Source: Cyanoderma ruficeps (taxonomy: Eukaryota; Chordata; Aves; Passeriformes; Timaliidae). From it: a stretch of 64,000 bases of DNA. The DNA lies in assembly GCA_008694505.1 (NCBI GenBank), contig VZDJ01007747.1:30298574-30362573 (forward strand), given 5' to 3'. A program made the translations under genes and the position numbers. Below the pieces are notes generated by a model. The model ran no database searches and had not been told where the DNA came from. It was given only the letters and a program-made list of their open reading frames with translations. Within the stretch, counting starts at the first letter, position 1. Each line of letters opens with the position of its first letter. Below, one piece after another: positions 53,191-64,000 of this stretch.

Positions 53191-53484
53191 CTCCTGCAAC
53201 TGGATCAGGGAAATCTGAAGCAAAAGATTGGGTTGCAAAGAGAATGGATTGAGAGCAGCCCTGAGGAAAGTACTTGGGAGCATTGGTTGACAAGAAATTC
53301 CGCATGAGCCAGTAATGTGTGCTCTCAGCCCAACCACATCCTGGCTGCATCAAAAGCTGTGTGGCCAGAAGGTCGAGGGAGATGATTCTGCTGCTCTGCT
53401 TCCCTCTGGTGAACCCTCACCTGGAGTGCTGTGTCCAACCCTGGGAGACCCCAACATAAAAAAGACATGGATGGACCTCTTGGA
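53191..53484 (+). mobile_element. Outer CR1 LINE, part 2
   Basis: Sequence resumes with TCCTGCAACTGGATCAGGG, which directly continues AAGGT of part 1 in the usual CR1 order. It runs through AGAATGGATTGAGAGCAGCCC (53230-53250), CTGGCTGCATCAAAAGC, and TGGAGTGCTGTGTCCAACCCTGG. It stops at ATGGACCTCTTGGA (53471-53484), where an antisense LTR interrupts it. Confidence 0.92.
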
Positions 53485-53980
53485 GGTTTTCACAGACAGG
53501 ACGGGACTGCTGGGATACATTCCTTGAGCTTTATTGTGACATCAGCCTCCTAACAGGGTGAAACAATTGAAAGATGGCAACAGCTCACATCTTGCCAGCA
53601 GCAGCCAAATATCTCTTTGTTACAGGGCATTTTAAAAGTTTTCCAGGCAATAGCATGTTGCTAAAGCTTACAAACTCTAGCCAATCACTAAAAGCACACG
53701 TACACCTGCTTCAAACAATGCTTGCTTGTATGCTTTCTATTAACAATACACAATACACCATTACTAAGCTTAAAACCTTCTGCTATCTTGCTAAGCATAT
53801 TTTTCTGTGGTCCAAAGGTCTGTCTTAGCCAAACCTAAAAACTCAAAACTGTTTCATGTCCTTGCTGGCTGTATTATTGTATCTTCTGCTTTCAGGCTTT
53901 GCAGCTGCAGCTAGCAAGGCCTTTCTGAGGCCTGCTTTCACAGCTTCTGAAAGTCTCCTTACCCTTACTATCTCCCACAA
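53485..53980 (-). mobile_element. Antisense LTR inserted in the outer CR1
   Basis: About 496 bases with no CR1 similarity lie between the two halves of the outer CR1. On the minus strand the block starts TTGTGGGAGATAG at 53980 and ends near GTGAAAACC at 53485. An AATAAAGCTCAAGG poly(A)-signal region lies at about 53525-53538, near its 3' end, as in LTRs. A 12-bp near-identical sequence, GGACCTCTTGGA at 53473-53484 and GGACCTGTTGGA at 53981-53992, flanks it. That is longer than the usual 4-6 bp retroviral target duplication. No retroviral genes are present, so this is a solo LTR or a related non-autonomous insert. Confidence 0.6.
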
Positions 53981-54395
53981 GGACCTGTTGGAAGGAGTCC
54001 AGAGGAGAGCCACAAAGCTCTCATGGGGCCACAGCACCCCTGCTATGATGACAGGCAGTGAGAGCTGGGACCACGAAGAACCAACCTTCCAGTACCTAAA
54101 GGGGGCTACAAGAAAGCTGGATGAGGACTTTTCACAAGGGCAGGTATTGATAGGACCAGGGAGAATAGCTTTAAACTGAGACTACATTTAAATGAGAAAA
54201 AAGGAAGAAATTTTTTGTTACGAAGGTGATGAGGCACTGGGCCAGGTTGCCCACAGAAGTTGTGGAAGGCCCATCTCTGTAAGTGTTCTAGGCCAGGTTG
54301 GATGGGGCTCTGAGCACCCTGGTCTAGTGGATGGTGGAAGGGTTGGAACTAGAGACTTTTAAAGTCCCTTCCAACCCAAAACAGTCTGTGATTTA
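53981..54395 (+). mobile_element. Outer CR1 LINE, part 3 (3' end)
   Basis: The element resumes at GGACCTGTTGGAAGGAGTCC and gives LLEGVQRRATKL in translation. It then passes through a decayed C-terminal region into the 3' UTR: GAGGCACTGGGCCAGGTTGCC, GGCCAGGTTGGATGGGGCTC, GGTTGGAACTAGA and CCCTTCCAACCCAAAACAGTC. The terminal octamer is reduced to CTGTGATTT before a T-run. Parts 1 to 3 together make a roughly 860-bp CR1 copy in + orientation. Confidence 0.92.
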
Positions 54396-57300
54396 TTTTT
54401 TTTTCACATTTTGAACAGCTAGGAAATTTGATATTTGGTGCAAACTACAAGTTTAAAAGACAAGAACTTCAAATACAGTAACTTGAGTTTGTTCCTGTAT
54501 AGTAAGGCAAATTAACTGTTGATACAGAGCCACAAAATGTTTCAGTTGAACTAAATAATAATTTTAAGGTGAAAAATATTCTGGATAGGTTTTTTTTTCC
54601 AGCTGTGGGAGTCAGTTTCTCTAACAAAGGAAAGTATTCTTAGAAACTGTTTTGGAGCAGTTGTAATGGGTAGGTGGTAGGAGTACCAAAACTGCAGCTA
54701 TTCAGGGTAAACCATGCTCGGAAGAGATAATTAAAAATTTTTCTTCATACTAAGGTTTATCATGATGGTAATGCCTCCCTTAATGAATTAGATACACACT
54801 GCTTTTTCCATACTTTTTTTTTTTACTGAGTTGTAGTTCATTTATCATCTTCAGAAAAGCTCTGGCACATTTTTTATCTGGTCAGTGAATTTGGAAAGAA
54901 ATTAATGGGTGCAAATTATGATTAATAACTTATTTATCCTGCTTTGCTTTTTAAAGCAGCACCCCACAAAGCAGACATTCAAAATGCCACGAAATCAGCA
55001 AGTAGTAGTATACACAATATATACAGAAAATGATTCACTTGGGAAAAACTCATTCTGCAAATTAAAAATGCAATGAGAAATACTCAGATAGGACCTTTTG
55101 GCCTAAAACAACACTCAAGTTTTGACAGAAGGTCTCACCATCTCAAAGGCTATCTATGTCAACTGGTTGAAGCTCTGTGTCTTTAGTGATGTCAGTAAGT
55201 GGTGTCCTCTGTGTCTCCAATGTCATCATCACCCACAGAAAACTATCTGCTTATCTTTTACCAACAGCTCTAAGATGATGAGTGGAGTTTTTATGGAAAT
55301 CTTGCACATGATAGTTCTGAACAAGGAAAGACTGCTTTCTTGTTTGGCAGAGGAGAGTCTTTTCAACTTGGAAAATGCAGTAAGAATTGTCCTTTCTGAA
55401 ATATTCCTTTTCAGGAATATCAGCTTTTTGAAGCTGAGTAATTTTGCATTTCTTGGATGAAGAATGAGTACACTGATGTTTAGGACATGCTATTGTTTAA
55501 GCATTCTTTGGTTTTGGTAATAAATTCCACCTTGCCTTTTTCATGCAGTGACTAATTTAAGAATCAATCAGGCATTCTATCAGGTCGTGTTTTGAGAGTA
55601 CTTCATGGACTAATATAAGCTTACATGGAGATATTAGATTCTTTATATCCTGTATCTCTTGGCATCATATTATTAAGAATCTTCTGCTGTCTGCTTTTGG
55701 AAAGGACAAAGACAAAAGCAGGCCTGGTTAATGAATGAAAAGACCTGCTATATTGTCTTTTTTAGTTGTGGCTTCCTTAAGACTTCAGTAGTTTGAATTT
55801 GACTTGTTTAGCACCTGAGATTTAAGGTAAATATTAAAATAATCAAGTATATATTTTATTTCATACGTTAGGATTTTTTTAATCAATTACTGTAGAAGAA
55901 TAACCAAAGGAAAATGTCTGTTGGAGAATTTTTCTACTTTAGAACTGAAATTATGTAATACCTACAAATATGCTATCTTTAGGTTGATACAAAGGGAGAG
56001 GTCAAGCAATGTTCAAAAGCTTATTATTCTTCTTTTTATCAACAATAGATACCAAACATTCTGTTCCTCAGAATCAGAAGCTTTATTTTAATTCCTTTTA
56101 TCTAGCTGGAGAAAGGTTAAAGGGAAAGATTAAGGCATTAAGATTTGTAAGAATTATGAGATTCTCTAAAGCATTTTCAAAGAAGCTTTATTTTTGGCTC
56201 AGCTGCATGATAACACAGCCCAACTTTTGTTCTGCTTTCAACTGAGCTATTTATACTTTGGAATTCACTGTGGACATTGCCTGAGGTTATTATTATTTTC
56301 CCTCATGGGTTTGTTTGTTTGCTGGTGTTTTTTTTGAAACGACATTTGAGAATATTATTCAAGCATTTATTTTGTGGTTGGGATGCTTTAAAATGCCCTT
56401 TTCACTTTTTCATTTACACTAAGTGACAGTACTGTGAGTTTAAATCAGTGGAAGAAAATCTGTATCATACAAACCGAGAAAAGGAGGTGGTATTTCTTGC
56501 AGCCTGAAGGAATGAGACTTGGCCACCATTTCTCTTTTCAAAATGAAGTAAGGAAGCTTGACAGGTGGCAGCTAAGAAGATAACAACATAACCTTTGTCC
56601 CTGAAACAGGATTGTATAGAAATGCAGGAGAAAGATGTCTAGTGAAAATGGTTGCAGTGGGGAAAGCTTTCCATGGAATCAGGGCAGTGCTTCTAAAACT
56701 AAGGATTACTAAGATATACCAGAAATCTGACCAGGTCCTGAATGGTGCAGACTTATGTTGAATGTTTCTAATTTCTCATTCTTTACAGTTTAACTTTGCT
56801 ACCACTATTATCTGTGCATGGTTTTTAGATCAGCACAAGGCCAAGAAGAAAAATCTATGAATTGAAAGGAAACAAATAAGGACTGAATAAAACCATATGT
56901 TACCTTGTGCACTNTTTTTTAATAACACAAGGCTACCATTTGGATTGAATTTTGTCATGGTATTTTGGTTTTGTTTTTATGTAAGCCATAACTGATCCAT
57001 GGAGTACCTTGTTGCAGGGCAGAATTGAGGCCATGGGCTCAAACCATTTTTGAGTCCAGATGAAAATTTGAGAGGCCTTCCATGTTGTGGCACACCGGTA
57101 CTTTACTGTTCATGCCCTGTGTCATGGAAGAGGCACCAGCCTGAACCATGGGACAAGGTGGAACATCAGGAAAGTGTTAAGAACTGACAGATGATTTTAT
57201 AGGTTTCTTGAGAAAGAGCAGGTTTTTAGGAGATGAAGTTATTTAATTAAGGATTTGGGCTTGTTTCCTTTATTTTCAAGAGTTTATCATTCTCTGATGT

Positions 57301-60300
57301 GCTCTTTAATGACAGTCTGATGCAGATTTGGGAACAGCATGGGATCTCTCAGGCGAGTGAGAAAGCCTATCTTTTTGGGAAATGATCCATGTATTTTTAC
57401 TGCTTTGTAACTCTGATTTCCTATTGATGTTTTATGTTGGGTTGCTTGTCGTTTAAGTAGAAGTTTCTCAGCTTTGGTTTGAAACCTATTTAAGCCATGC
57501 TGTTAACTAATGTACTTGTTATATCCTTTGTCTCCATTTCCTTGACATAAATTATACTTAGTTCATTCCAAGCTGTTTATTTACACTGAGCTATAAACTA
57601 CAGGGCAGCAGCTGGGTGTGAGTTAAAGAGAAACAACTTTCCTAGAAAACATACTGTGTTAACAAATAACTTAGACACAGGAATCCCATCCCCATCCAAA
57701 CCAAGCAGTGTTTTACAGCTACAGCTGAGTATGGTAACAGGGCTTGGGTGTGTGCCTGGTGGACAAACCTTTGAACAGAAAGGATCTCATCTTGAACTTG
57801 GCTTAGGTGCTTGTGGACAGAGGGACTTGTGATTAGGTTTTGTGGCTGAGTGAACTTGGGGGAAAGTTATGACTTGAACATTCTGAGAAAAAGTGCAGTG
57901 GCATGGGTATTATCTAAAAGCAATCTATTTCAACTGCCCTAGGAATCTAGATGAGAGTTTGAGGCAAATAAAAAGCGGCAGCCTCACCTTTGAGGGCCTT
58001 AATAGACTTGTGGAAGCAGCTTTACAAGTAGTGCTGTGGAAAAAGGATTTAAAGATAGAACTGTCACGATTTTTTAGAAGCATCTGCTACAAAAAGAGAG
58101 TGGAGCATACAAGAACTGTGTGACTCAGCCAGAAACAAGGTGAAAAGGCTGTTTGGAGTGAATGATCTGAGTTTTCTTCAAGGCATCTGTAAGTGTTTTA
58201 ATGGATAAGAACAGGGTGAAAGGATGTGACTGAAGCAGGTAAGTGTTTGCTACAGCAATTTACGAAGTTAAAAGGATTAAGTGTTCCTCTTTTCAGTACA
58301 CAGAGAAGACCTTTAAACTTTACAGGAAATGATACTGTCTGGTTGTAGTTTAGTGATTTTAACAGAATAAAAGCTGATCTGTGTCAAGCTACCACCACCT
58401 AGTGGTAACAGGGAAATGGTAACAGCAAACCGTGGAAATTTAAGTATTTTTGTTAGCTGTTGTGCTTTCATTGATGTTGTGGAATACACAGACTGGTGAA
58501 CTTTGATAGAAAACAAGTTAATGAACGCAGCACTAGTCCCTTACCAGCTTAATTTTTTATGGCTCCTCCTTCTGTATTCTATGATAGCTTGTTAAGGAGT
58601 AATTAGTCAATTTCTCTCTTAAAAGTATCAGTTGTAGATGTAATTATTTAGTGCACCACTTTATTATTCTTGCCTGTTTTTTGATTGTTTGTTAATGGAT
58701 TGTTGCTGTTTAAAGGAAGGTGAGTTTATTTTATATGGAGTGAAAAGGGTTTTTTTTCTAAATGCAGCTAACTGCATTTTATACCTACCCTGCACTGAAT
58801 TGATTATATGTATTTTGTTTGATATATATGCATTTGATACACTGCTTAAAAACACTTTCACTTTTTAATAAGAATAACTTTTAGTAATAACTTACCACAG
58901 TCCAGGAACGTCCTTCTTGAGAACTGTCTTACAGGACTGGGCGAACTGAAAGTGTAGCACTGACTGACAATTTCTCTGTGTTTATGTCCGCCCTGATTGT
59001 GTTCATTTTTCCCCAAACAGTGTGCATAGTGTCTTTATGGAAGGGCTTCTGCTTCTTTACAGTGCCTGTCAAAACGTGAACACTTTATTTTGCCTTTTTG
59101 TACATTTCTGAAAATGAGATATGGTTTCTTTTAGCATCTTAAGTACTGGGATGGCTGCTGTGAACCAGCCAGAAAGAAATGTGATCTCTGATCTCTTTTA
59201 TAAGTTCTTTGAGAAAAATAGAAATATTGGTGAAAGTCATTAGTTGCTTTAAACTTACTTAAGTTTTTAGAACATAACTGATTTACGAAAAATCATATCT
59301 GTTGGTTTTCTTTCAATTTTATTGTTAGAATTGTAATGTAAAGCCATATATTGTTATGTAGATATTCAGGTATATTACATAAATGTGAAATTGCCTAATA
59401 AAAAAGTGAGAAAGAACAGATTATTGTCCAAGTGCACTGACTGAGCCCACAAAAGTTATGTGCTGTACCTCAGATTAAATGGCAATTTTGTTTCTTTAAG
59501 TGGAAATAGATAGTTATCATAGTTTTTTGAAAAATGTGAACATAAAATTATATTCACTCAGAAGCTGGGTTTTTTTTAATTAGAAATTGTTCCATGTATC
59601 AAAAGGGTGTTTTGCTGCGTTGCTAGACTAACTATTTTTTAACTGCATTTTCGGGAAGGGTTTCCTCTGGTAACTTTTCTCACCCTCTGCTCTGAATTTT
59701 AGCCTTATCAGCAGTGTGAATAAACCTGTGGCTGCTTGGTTGTCACCTCTTAGGGTTTTCAATGTAATCCACCTGAGATTCCTTTTCTTAACAATAGTCT
59801 TTACATTGATGAGCAAGACTAATACCGTTTTTTTTTTTTTTAAACTTTAAAATTACCAGTATTTTCTAGGTGGTAGTTTTGTCTAATCCAGTAGTGTTTT
59901 GGAAAACTAAAAGAAGAGGATAAGATAAAATCTGTGTGCTATGTCTGAAATGATTTCTTCTGAATATATATTGAAATTTTTCAGTTCAAATCCAGCTGTA
60001 TGTTGTTAGTTTAGACAAAATGGTTTAATACAGTCTTTATCTCTGCCCACCTTTGTTTTTCTGGGACTGATTACAAATATGAAGGGATTGTAATTTTTAA
60101 AATGATACATTTTTATTTAATGTCGTAGTATATTGAATGAATTAGGATACCCTCCATCTTTTGAGAGTTTTTTCTGCTGTCATGCTGCAAAGTGGGAATT
60201 TGAAGATGTGGCATAATGTGTTTTGGCACATTACTGTGCACACAAGTTTGTGTCTCAACATGGAAGATGCTTCTCATGGTACCAGTTACATCACACTGCA

Positions 60301-60485
60301 TTTCCCCTGGGGGGAACTAGACTGATGTGCTGATACACACAGTCAGCAGGGAGCAGATGAAGACAAGACGTGTTTGTGCCTGCTGGAGACGCCAGTGGTG
60401 GCTTGACATCGTACTAAAGGCAGGAAGAAGTGGTTTAATTTTATTTTATTATATTTATTTTTTATTATTTATTTTTAAATTTCAG
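54396..60485. other. Non-coding stretch
   Basis: AT-rich DNA with no recognised mobile element. Frames at 55122-55460 (112 codons, + strand, TTG start) and 57893-58123 (76 codons) have no domain. A CAG|GTAAGT donor-perfect word is at 58237-58245, but every frame of the sequence before it back to the nearest acceptor-like site has a stop, so at most it could belong to a non-coding transcript. A single N at 56914 sits at the start of a T-run. Confidence 0.5.
60437..60477. repeat. T/A simple repeat (TTTAT-type)
   Basis: An irregular TTTAT/TTATT array directly before the acceptor-like TTTCAG of the candidate exon. It may serve as, or merely mimic, a polypyrimidine tract. Confidence 0.8.
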
Positions 60486-60559
60486 GAAGCGTTTTGACTG
60501 TCATTTGGATCCAGGTATCAATAATGTTGCATTACAGTTTGGACCTCTTGATATTACAG
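60486..60559 (+). CDS. Candidate internal coding exon, gene unknown
   Basis: A 74-base block begins after AAATTTCAG, preceded by about 45 T-rich bases, and ends in ATTACAG before GTTAGT, a usable donor. In one frame (phase: first base completes a codon, last base starts one) it encodes 24 residues without stop, beginning KRFDCHLDPG and ending VALQFGPLDIT. The composition is protein-like, unlike most chance frames here. A second frame is also open, which lowers the weight of the evidence. I do not recognise the peptide and saw no neighbouring exon that is certain. A weaker block at 63339-63404 would be phase-compatible. If real, the window would lie largely in introns of a plus-strand gene. 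Confidence 0.3.
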
Positions 60560-60617
60560 GTTAGTCTTACTCCTAGTTTTTTTTCCCTCTGCATCAGAAA
60601 CTTCCATCAGGAACTGC

Positions 60618-60893
60618 TCAGATAGGACAAGAAGTAATGGATGCAAGATACAAGAGTGGAACTTCAGGTTTAATATGCAGAGTAAATTCTTTACTGTGAC
60701 AGATGTGAGGCACTGGAATAGGTTGCCCAGAGAAGCTGTGGTTCTCTTATCCCTGGAAGTGTTCAAGGCCAGGTTGGATGGGGACCTAGGTAACCTGCTC
60801 TAGTTGAAGGTATTCCTGCCCATGGCACAGGAGATGGAACTAGATGATCTTTAATGTCCCTTCCAGCCCAAACCATTCTGTGATTCTATGAAC
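60618..60893 (+). mobile_element. CR1 LINE 3' end fragment
   Basis: The fragment starts in the region before the 3' UTR (GATAGGACAAGAAGTAATGG) and continues with GAGGCACTGGAATAGGTTGCC, GTTCAAGGCCAGGTTGGATG, CCCATGGCACAGGAGATGG and GATGATCTTTAATGTCCCTT. It ends in CCATTCTGTGATTCTATGAA, two clear terminal octamers, at about 60892. The 3' UTR is of the same general type as the outer CR1 at 54.2-54.4 kb. It is well preserved, 5'-truncated and non-coding. Confidence 0.93.
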
Positions 60894-63800
60894 ATTGTCA
60901 AGTGCTGAGTACACTTTTGGATTCCTTTCTTCTCCTTTGATCAAGCTAAATGGATCCTTTCTCTATTTTTCTGCGTTTCTTTAACCAAAATAAGCTGTGT
61001 CCCACCATGTTTGCCGCAACTTCATCATCTCCTGAGCTCTTTCTCCTGCTCTGTGATGCCTCTCAAGGAACTGTTGTATGCTTGGAAATCTGCCTCAGTA
61101 ACTTCCAACAGAACCAAGTGGGGCGGCTTTATTGCTGTCTCCTGTGTTCAGTCTCCCTGGTGGCACTGATGATAGTGAAGATGTGTGACTTAATGATAGA
61201 AGGATCTGTGTAGTAGAAGGGCCTCTGTCCATCACACTGAAATGAATTAATTTGTCCTTTACAAATGCAAGCTGTAAGAATGTAAACAGGCCACATATGA
61301 TGATTACTAATACAGCTATAAATTGTATTGGCAGTACCCCAAGTTCTTTGTCAAAGTTGGAACCCACTTATGAGCAATCAGACAGGGAAGAGTCAGGGAG
61401 GTCTCGCTCCTGAATGTTATGGGTCCTAAGAGGGAGAGAGGTATTTCTATTAGACTGCAAGTATTCAGTGGAAGACTATAGGTTCAGGAATAAGAGTTAA
61501 TGACTAAAACAGCATTCCATTACTGAAATATTCTCAGAAATACTTTATTAATTAATGGCTTTGCTTACAGAAACATACTTTCTCAAAACAAGTGATCAAG
61601 TAAATGTACTTTGTTCTGGAAACAGAGCACAAGTTTAGGTCAGCATACAATACAGTGCCCTTTAGGTGGCACCCCTTAGCAAACTCTCCTATTGAAGTTG
61701 CTATAATTCCATCTGATGTCTCGAGTGAAAATGTGTCTGTAAGGGTAATTGTCTGGTCTACTGCTCTCATTTTTTGATCCTCTTAGTCATGATATGAGTG
61801 CTCACAGCAAAAGTTAGCTGTGTAGTCTGTGCTCAAAGTGTGATAGGTGAGATCCAAGCTGCAGAAATCCTGGAGTAAATCTAACCTTTGCCTAGAAAGC
61901 AACATGTTCACTCCAATGCTTTTAATTTCTGTTGCTTGTGAGCTGTTATGATGGAGAGGAAAACCCAGTCTACTGAATTTTTTTTTTCTAAAGAGAGATG
62001 TGTTTGATTTTTAAACTAAATTGAAATTCTGAATGTGAAGAAAAAAAATCAAACACCTTTTGTTTGTTTGTTTGTTTTTAATAACTTTATAGCAAGCAAG
62101 ACCTTCAAGCATATTGGAGGAACATGATTTGCTGGTATTAAATTGAGATGTTTTGTATTATATTATCTGTTGAGCCCAAATATGGTCTTATTTTTTCCAG
62201 ACAATGCCTTAATATTGAAAATCCTTGGCACCTTAACACCCTATCCATGAGAAATCATTCCTGCAACTTTATTTTAAGTTACTACCAATTCCCCTTCTCC
62301 ACCTATTTTCAGCTTGGGGCAAGGTTTTCTGAGGACGTCAGGGTTTGAAGGGGGATCTTTGTGTGGTAGAAGGGTAGAATATCCCCTGAAGAGGTTAAGC
62401 AATAAATGAGAAGCATTTTCAGAATCTTTCAGGATAAAGAAAGCAAGTGGTATCCTACCAAGTCCCAGAAGTTGTGCATTGATGAACAAGACTTATCTTG
62501 GTGCTTTAGATGCTTTTGGTACTCTGGAATTCTATTTCCTTTGCTCCCCAAGGAGCTAATTATTTTAATACATATCTGTTAGGTCTTACGCTTTCCTGAA
62601 AAGAAATCTCATTTGTTACAGCTTGGTCATTGCTTTTACTGGAGAGATTGTTGGGATGTCTTGGGCCATTGAATGTTTAGGGTGACACTTTTCTTTGAAG
62701 GACCACCTATTGTTGGGAAAAGGTCTGAACCAGGAATGTACATGGTCATCCCTTTTTAGGCTGTGTTGACTAAACTCCATCTGGAGCTGGGATACATAGG
62801 TAATAGCTTGAACACTTGGGACTTAACAGCATGTGCCCTTACAGGTACCTAGATATGTAACTCATGTATTTAAACCCACCAAAACTATGGTAAACATGAA
62901 CTATGGTAGTCTGCAGAAACACACCGTGTTTATTTGTGTGCAAAAGTATTAAATAAGTTGCCGTGACTACAAGCCTACTATTCATTTTCTGTTAAGCAGA
63001 ATGAGGTTCTGGCAATGTATGATGATAACTTTATATTAACCTGCCAGCTGTTGTGAGTAGGCTTAAAAAAAAAATAAATTTGAAAATCAAAATCTTTATT
63101 CGGAACACAGGTTCATTTTATAAAGATAATTATGATTTAATTTATGAAGGGATCTTTTAATATTAACTTCTAAGCAGTGATGATGGATTACATGAGATTG
63201 CTAGCCCCTTGAGCCCCAAATCACACTTTTTTTTCTTTGGGTTTTTTTCCCCCAGTAAAGTTGACTTCAGTATTTGACGTAAAATTTATTCCTACTTTTT
63301 TCCCCATGATTTATTTTTTGGTTTTTCCCCTATCTCAGGTGTATTTTTCATTGCTAGCCTCTTGAAATTCAGTAGCATGAAGAACTGCTTAGAATCACAT
63401 ACAGGTTTTTATATAGAGTTTTATTATTTTCATGGTATTTTCCACTGCTTTGCTGGAGGATCCAGGTATTAACCAAATAAGCCTGCCTTTTTCTTAAATC
63501 TGTGTACACTAGACTAAGCACAGCAGCAGATATTTCTGAATAACAGCCTCAAGAACAGAGATTATATGCCTCATCAGCTGCTTGGCTTTAAGTTGTATTT
63601 ATTCAATGGCTGTGGAATGGTTTGGCAGATAACTTACTCCGTTTTGTGAGTTTTGAGGGTTTTGCTTGTTTCTGTACTGCAAAGCTCCAACCACTGACAA
63701 CCTTCAGTGGTACCCTTTGTTCTTTTCCTTGCATTCCAGAACAAAGCCTCACTTTATTACCTTTTAAGACACCAAAAATATTAGCCATAGAGCTGTTTTA

Positions 63801-64000
63801 TGGCACAATCCAAACAGCAAGTGACAGCTTCCAAGGAGGCATCCAAATATGAACCTAGTATCCCATACTCCTGTGAGTACCTGATGCTAGGCAGTGGTGT
63901 GTGTTTGCTTAAGCAGCCATCATTTTTCCAGAATGGAGAAACCCATCCTTTGGAAGTGAGGCGGGCAAAACATCCTTCTGCATATTTTTATTATTACAAT
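60894..64000. other. Non-coding stretch to window end
   Basis: AT-rich sequence without a supported gene. The 87-codon frame at 60950-61213 (+), which is cysteine- and leucine-rich, and the 76-codon frame at 63622-63852 (+) have no domain or splice context. A (TTTG)n run at 62058-62079 is the only clear simple repeat. A weak exon-like block at 63339-63404 is discussed under the findings. Confidence 0.5.
62058..62079. repeat. (TTTG)n microsatellite
   Basis: About four TTTG units within a T-rich run. Confidence 0.85.

Noticed and set aside
52837..53353. 119- and 166-codon minus-strand frames
   Set aside because: They run antisense through both CR1 copies and across the insertion junction, so they cannot represent an ancestral gene.
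55122..55460. 112-codon plus frame with acceptor-like TTTTGACAG and GTAAGT downstream
   Set aside because: Starts with a non-ATG codon, the peptide is not recognisable, and the acceptor tract is weak. A chance occurrence is likely in a 64-kb window.
1..64000. CRISPR arrays, tRNA or rRNA genes, bacterial operons
   Set aside because: No regularly spaced repeats, no cloverleaf-like sequence with A and B boxes noticed, and no prokaryotic gene organisation. The repeat content is avian.

Overview
This window reads as vertebrate nuclear DNA, almost certainly from a bird. The evidence is the repeat content: several CR1-type LINE fragments, some ending in the CR1 terminal octamer (ATTCTGTG/ATTCTATG type), LTR-like sequences with avian retrovirus-style TATA and AATAAA signals, and a few very old MIR-like SINE relics. 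There is no sign of bacterial, viral-genome or organellar organisation: the sequence is AT-rich and CpG-poor, has no dense ORFs, and open frames above about 100 codons are rare and mostly lie in repeats or isolated GC-richer patches. Species and chromosome cannot be told from the sequence alone.

No complete protein-coding gene can be supported. The window looks like a gene desert or the inside of one or more very long introns. The only positive coding hint is one exon-like block on the + strand at 60486-60559. It has a long pyrimidine/T-rich acceptor tract, a usable donor and a stop-free 24-codon frame. A second, much weaker block at 63339-63404 is phase-compatible with it. I do not recognise the encoded peptide.

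Layout. 1-7.6 kb: unremarkable AT-rich DNA with one 27-base assembly gap inside a T-tract. 7.6-8.05 kb: antisense LTR-like element carrying a 10-bp minisatellite. 9.42 kb: a perfect 20-bp-arm hairpin. 9.6-10.1 kb: a CR1 3' fragment (+). 10-46 kb: mostly unannotatable single-copy-looking sequence with three old MIR-like relics (20.6, 21.1 and 23.5 kb), a short CR1 tail (25.5 kb), two GC-richer islands (23.2 and 35.6 kb) and a purine/pyrimidine-asymmetric tract (41.2 kb). 46.5-54.4 kb: the repeat-rich core, with a CR1 3' end (-), a MIR-like relic, an 870-bp CR1 reverse-transcriptase relic (-), a probable LTR relic beside it, a sense LTR-like block, and a nested structure in which an older CR1 (+) is interrupted first by a short younger CR1 3' end and then by an antisense LTR. 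54.4-64 kb: AT-rich DNA with the candidate exons and one further CR1 3' end at 60.6-60.9 kb.

All identified mobile elements are fragments or relics with degraded frames, so none appears autonomous. I found no convincing new biological system. The items most worth checking are the candidate exon, the nested CR1/CR1/LTR locus, the perfect hairpin and palindrome, the antisense open frame in the 49.5 kb repeat and the duplicated motif around the single N at 38104.
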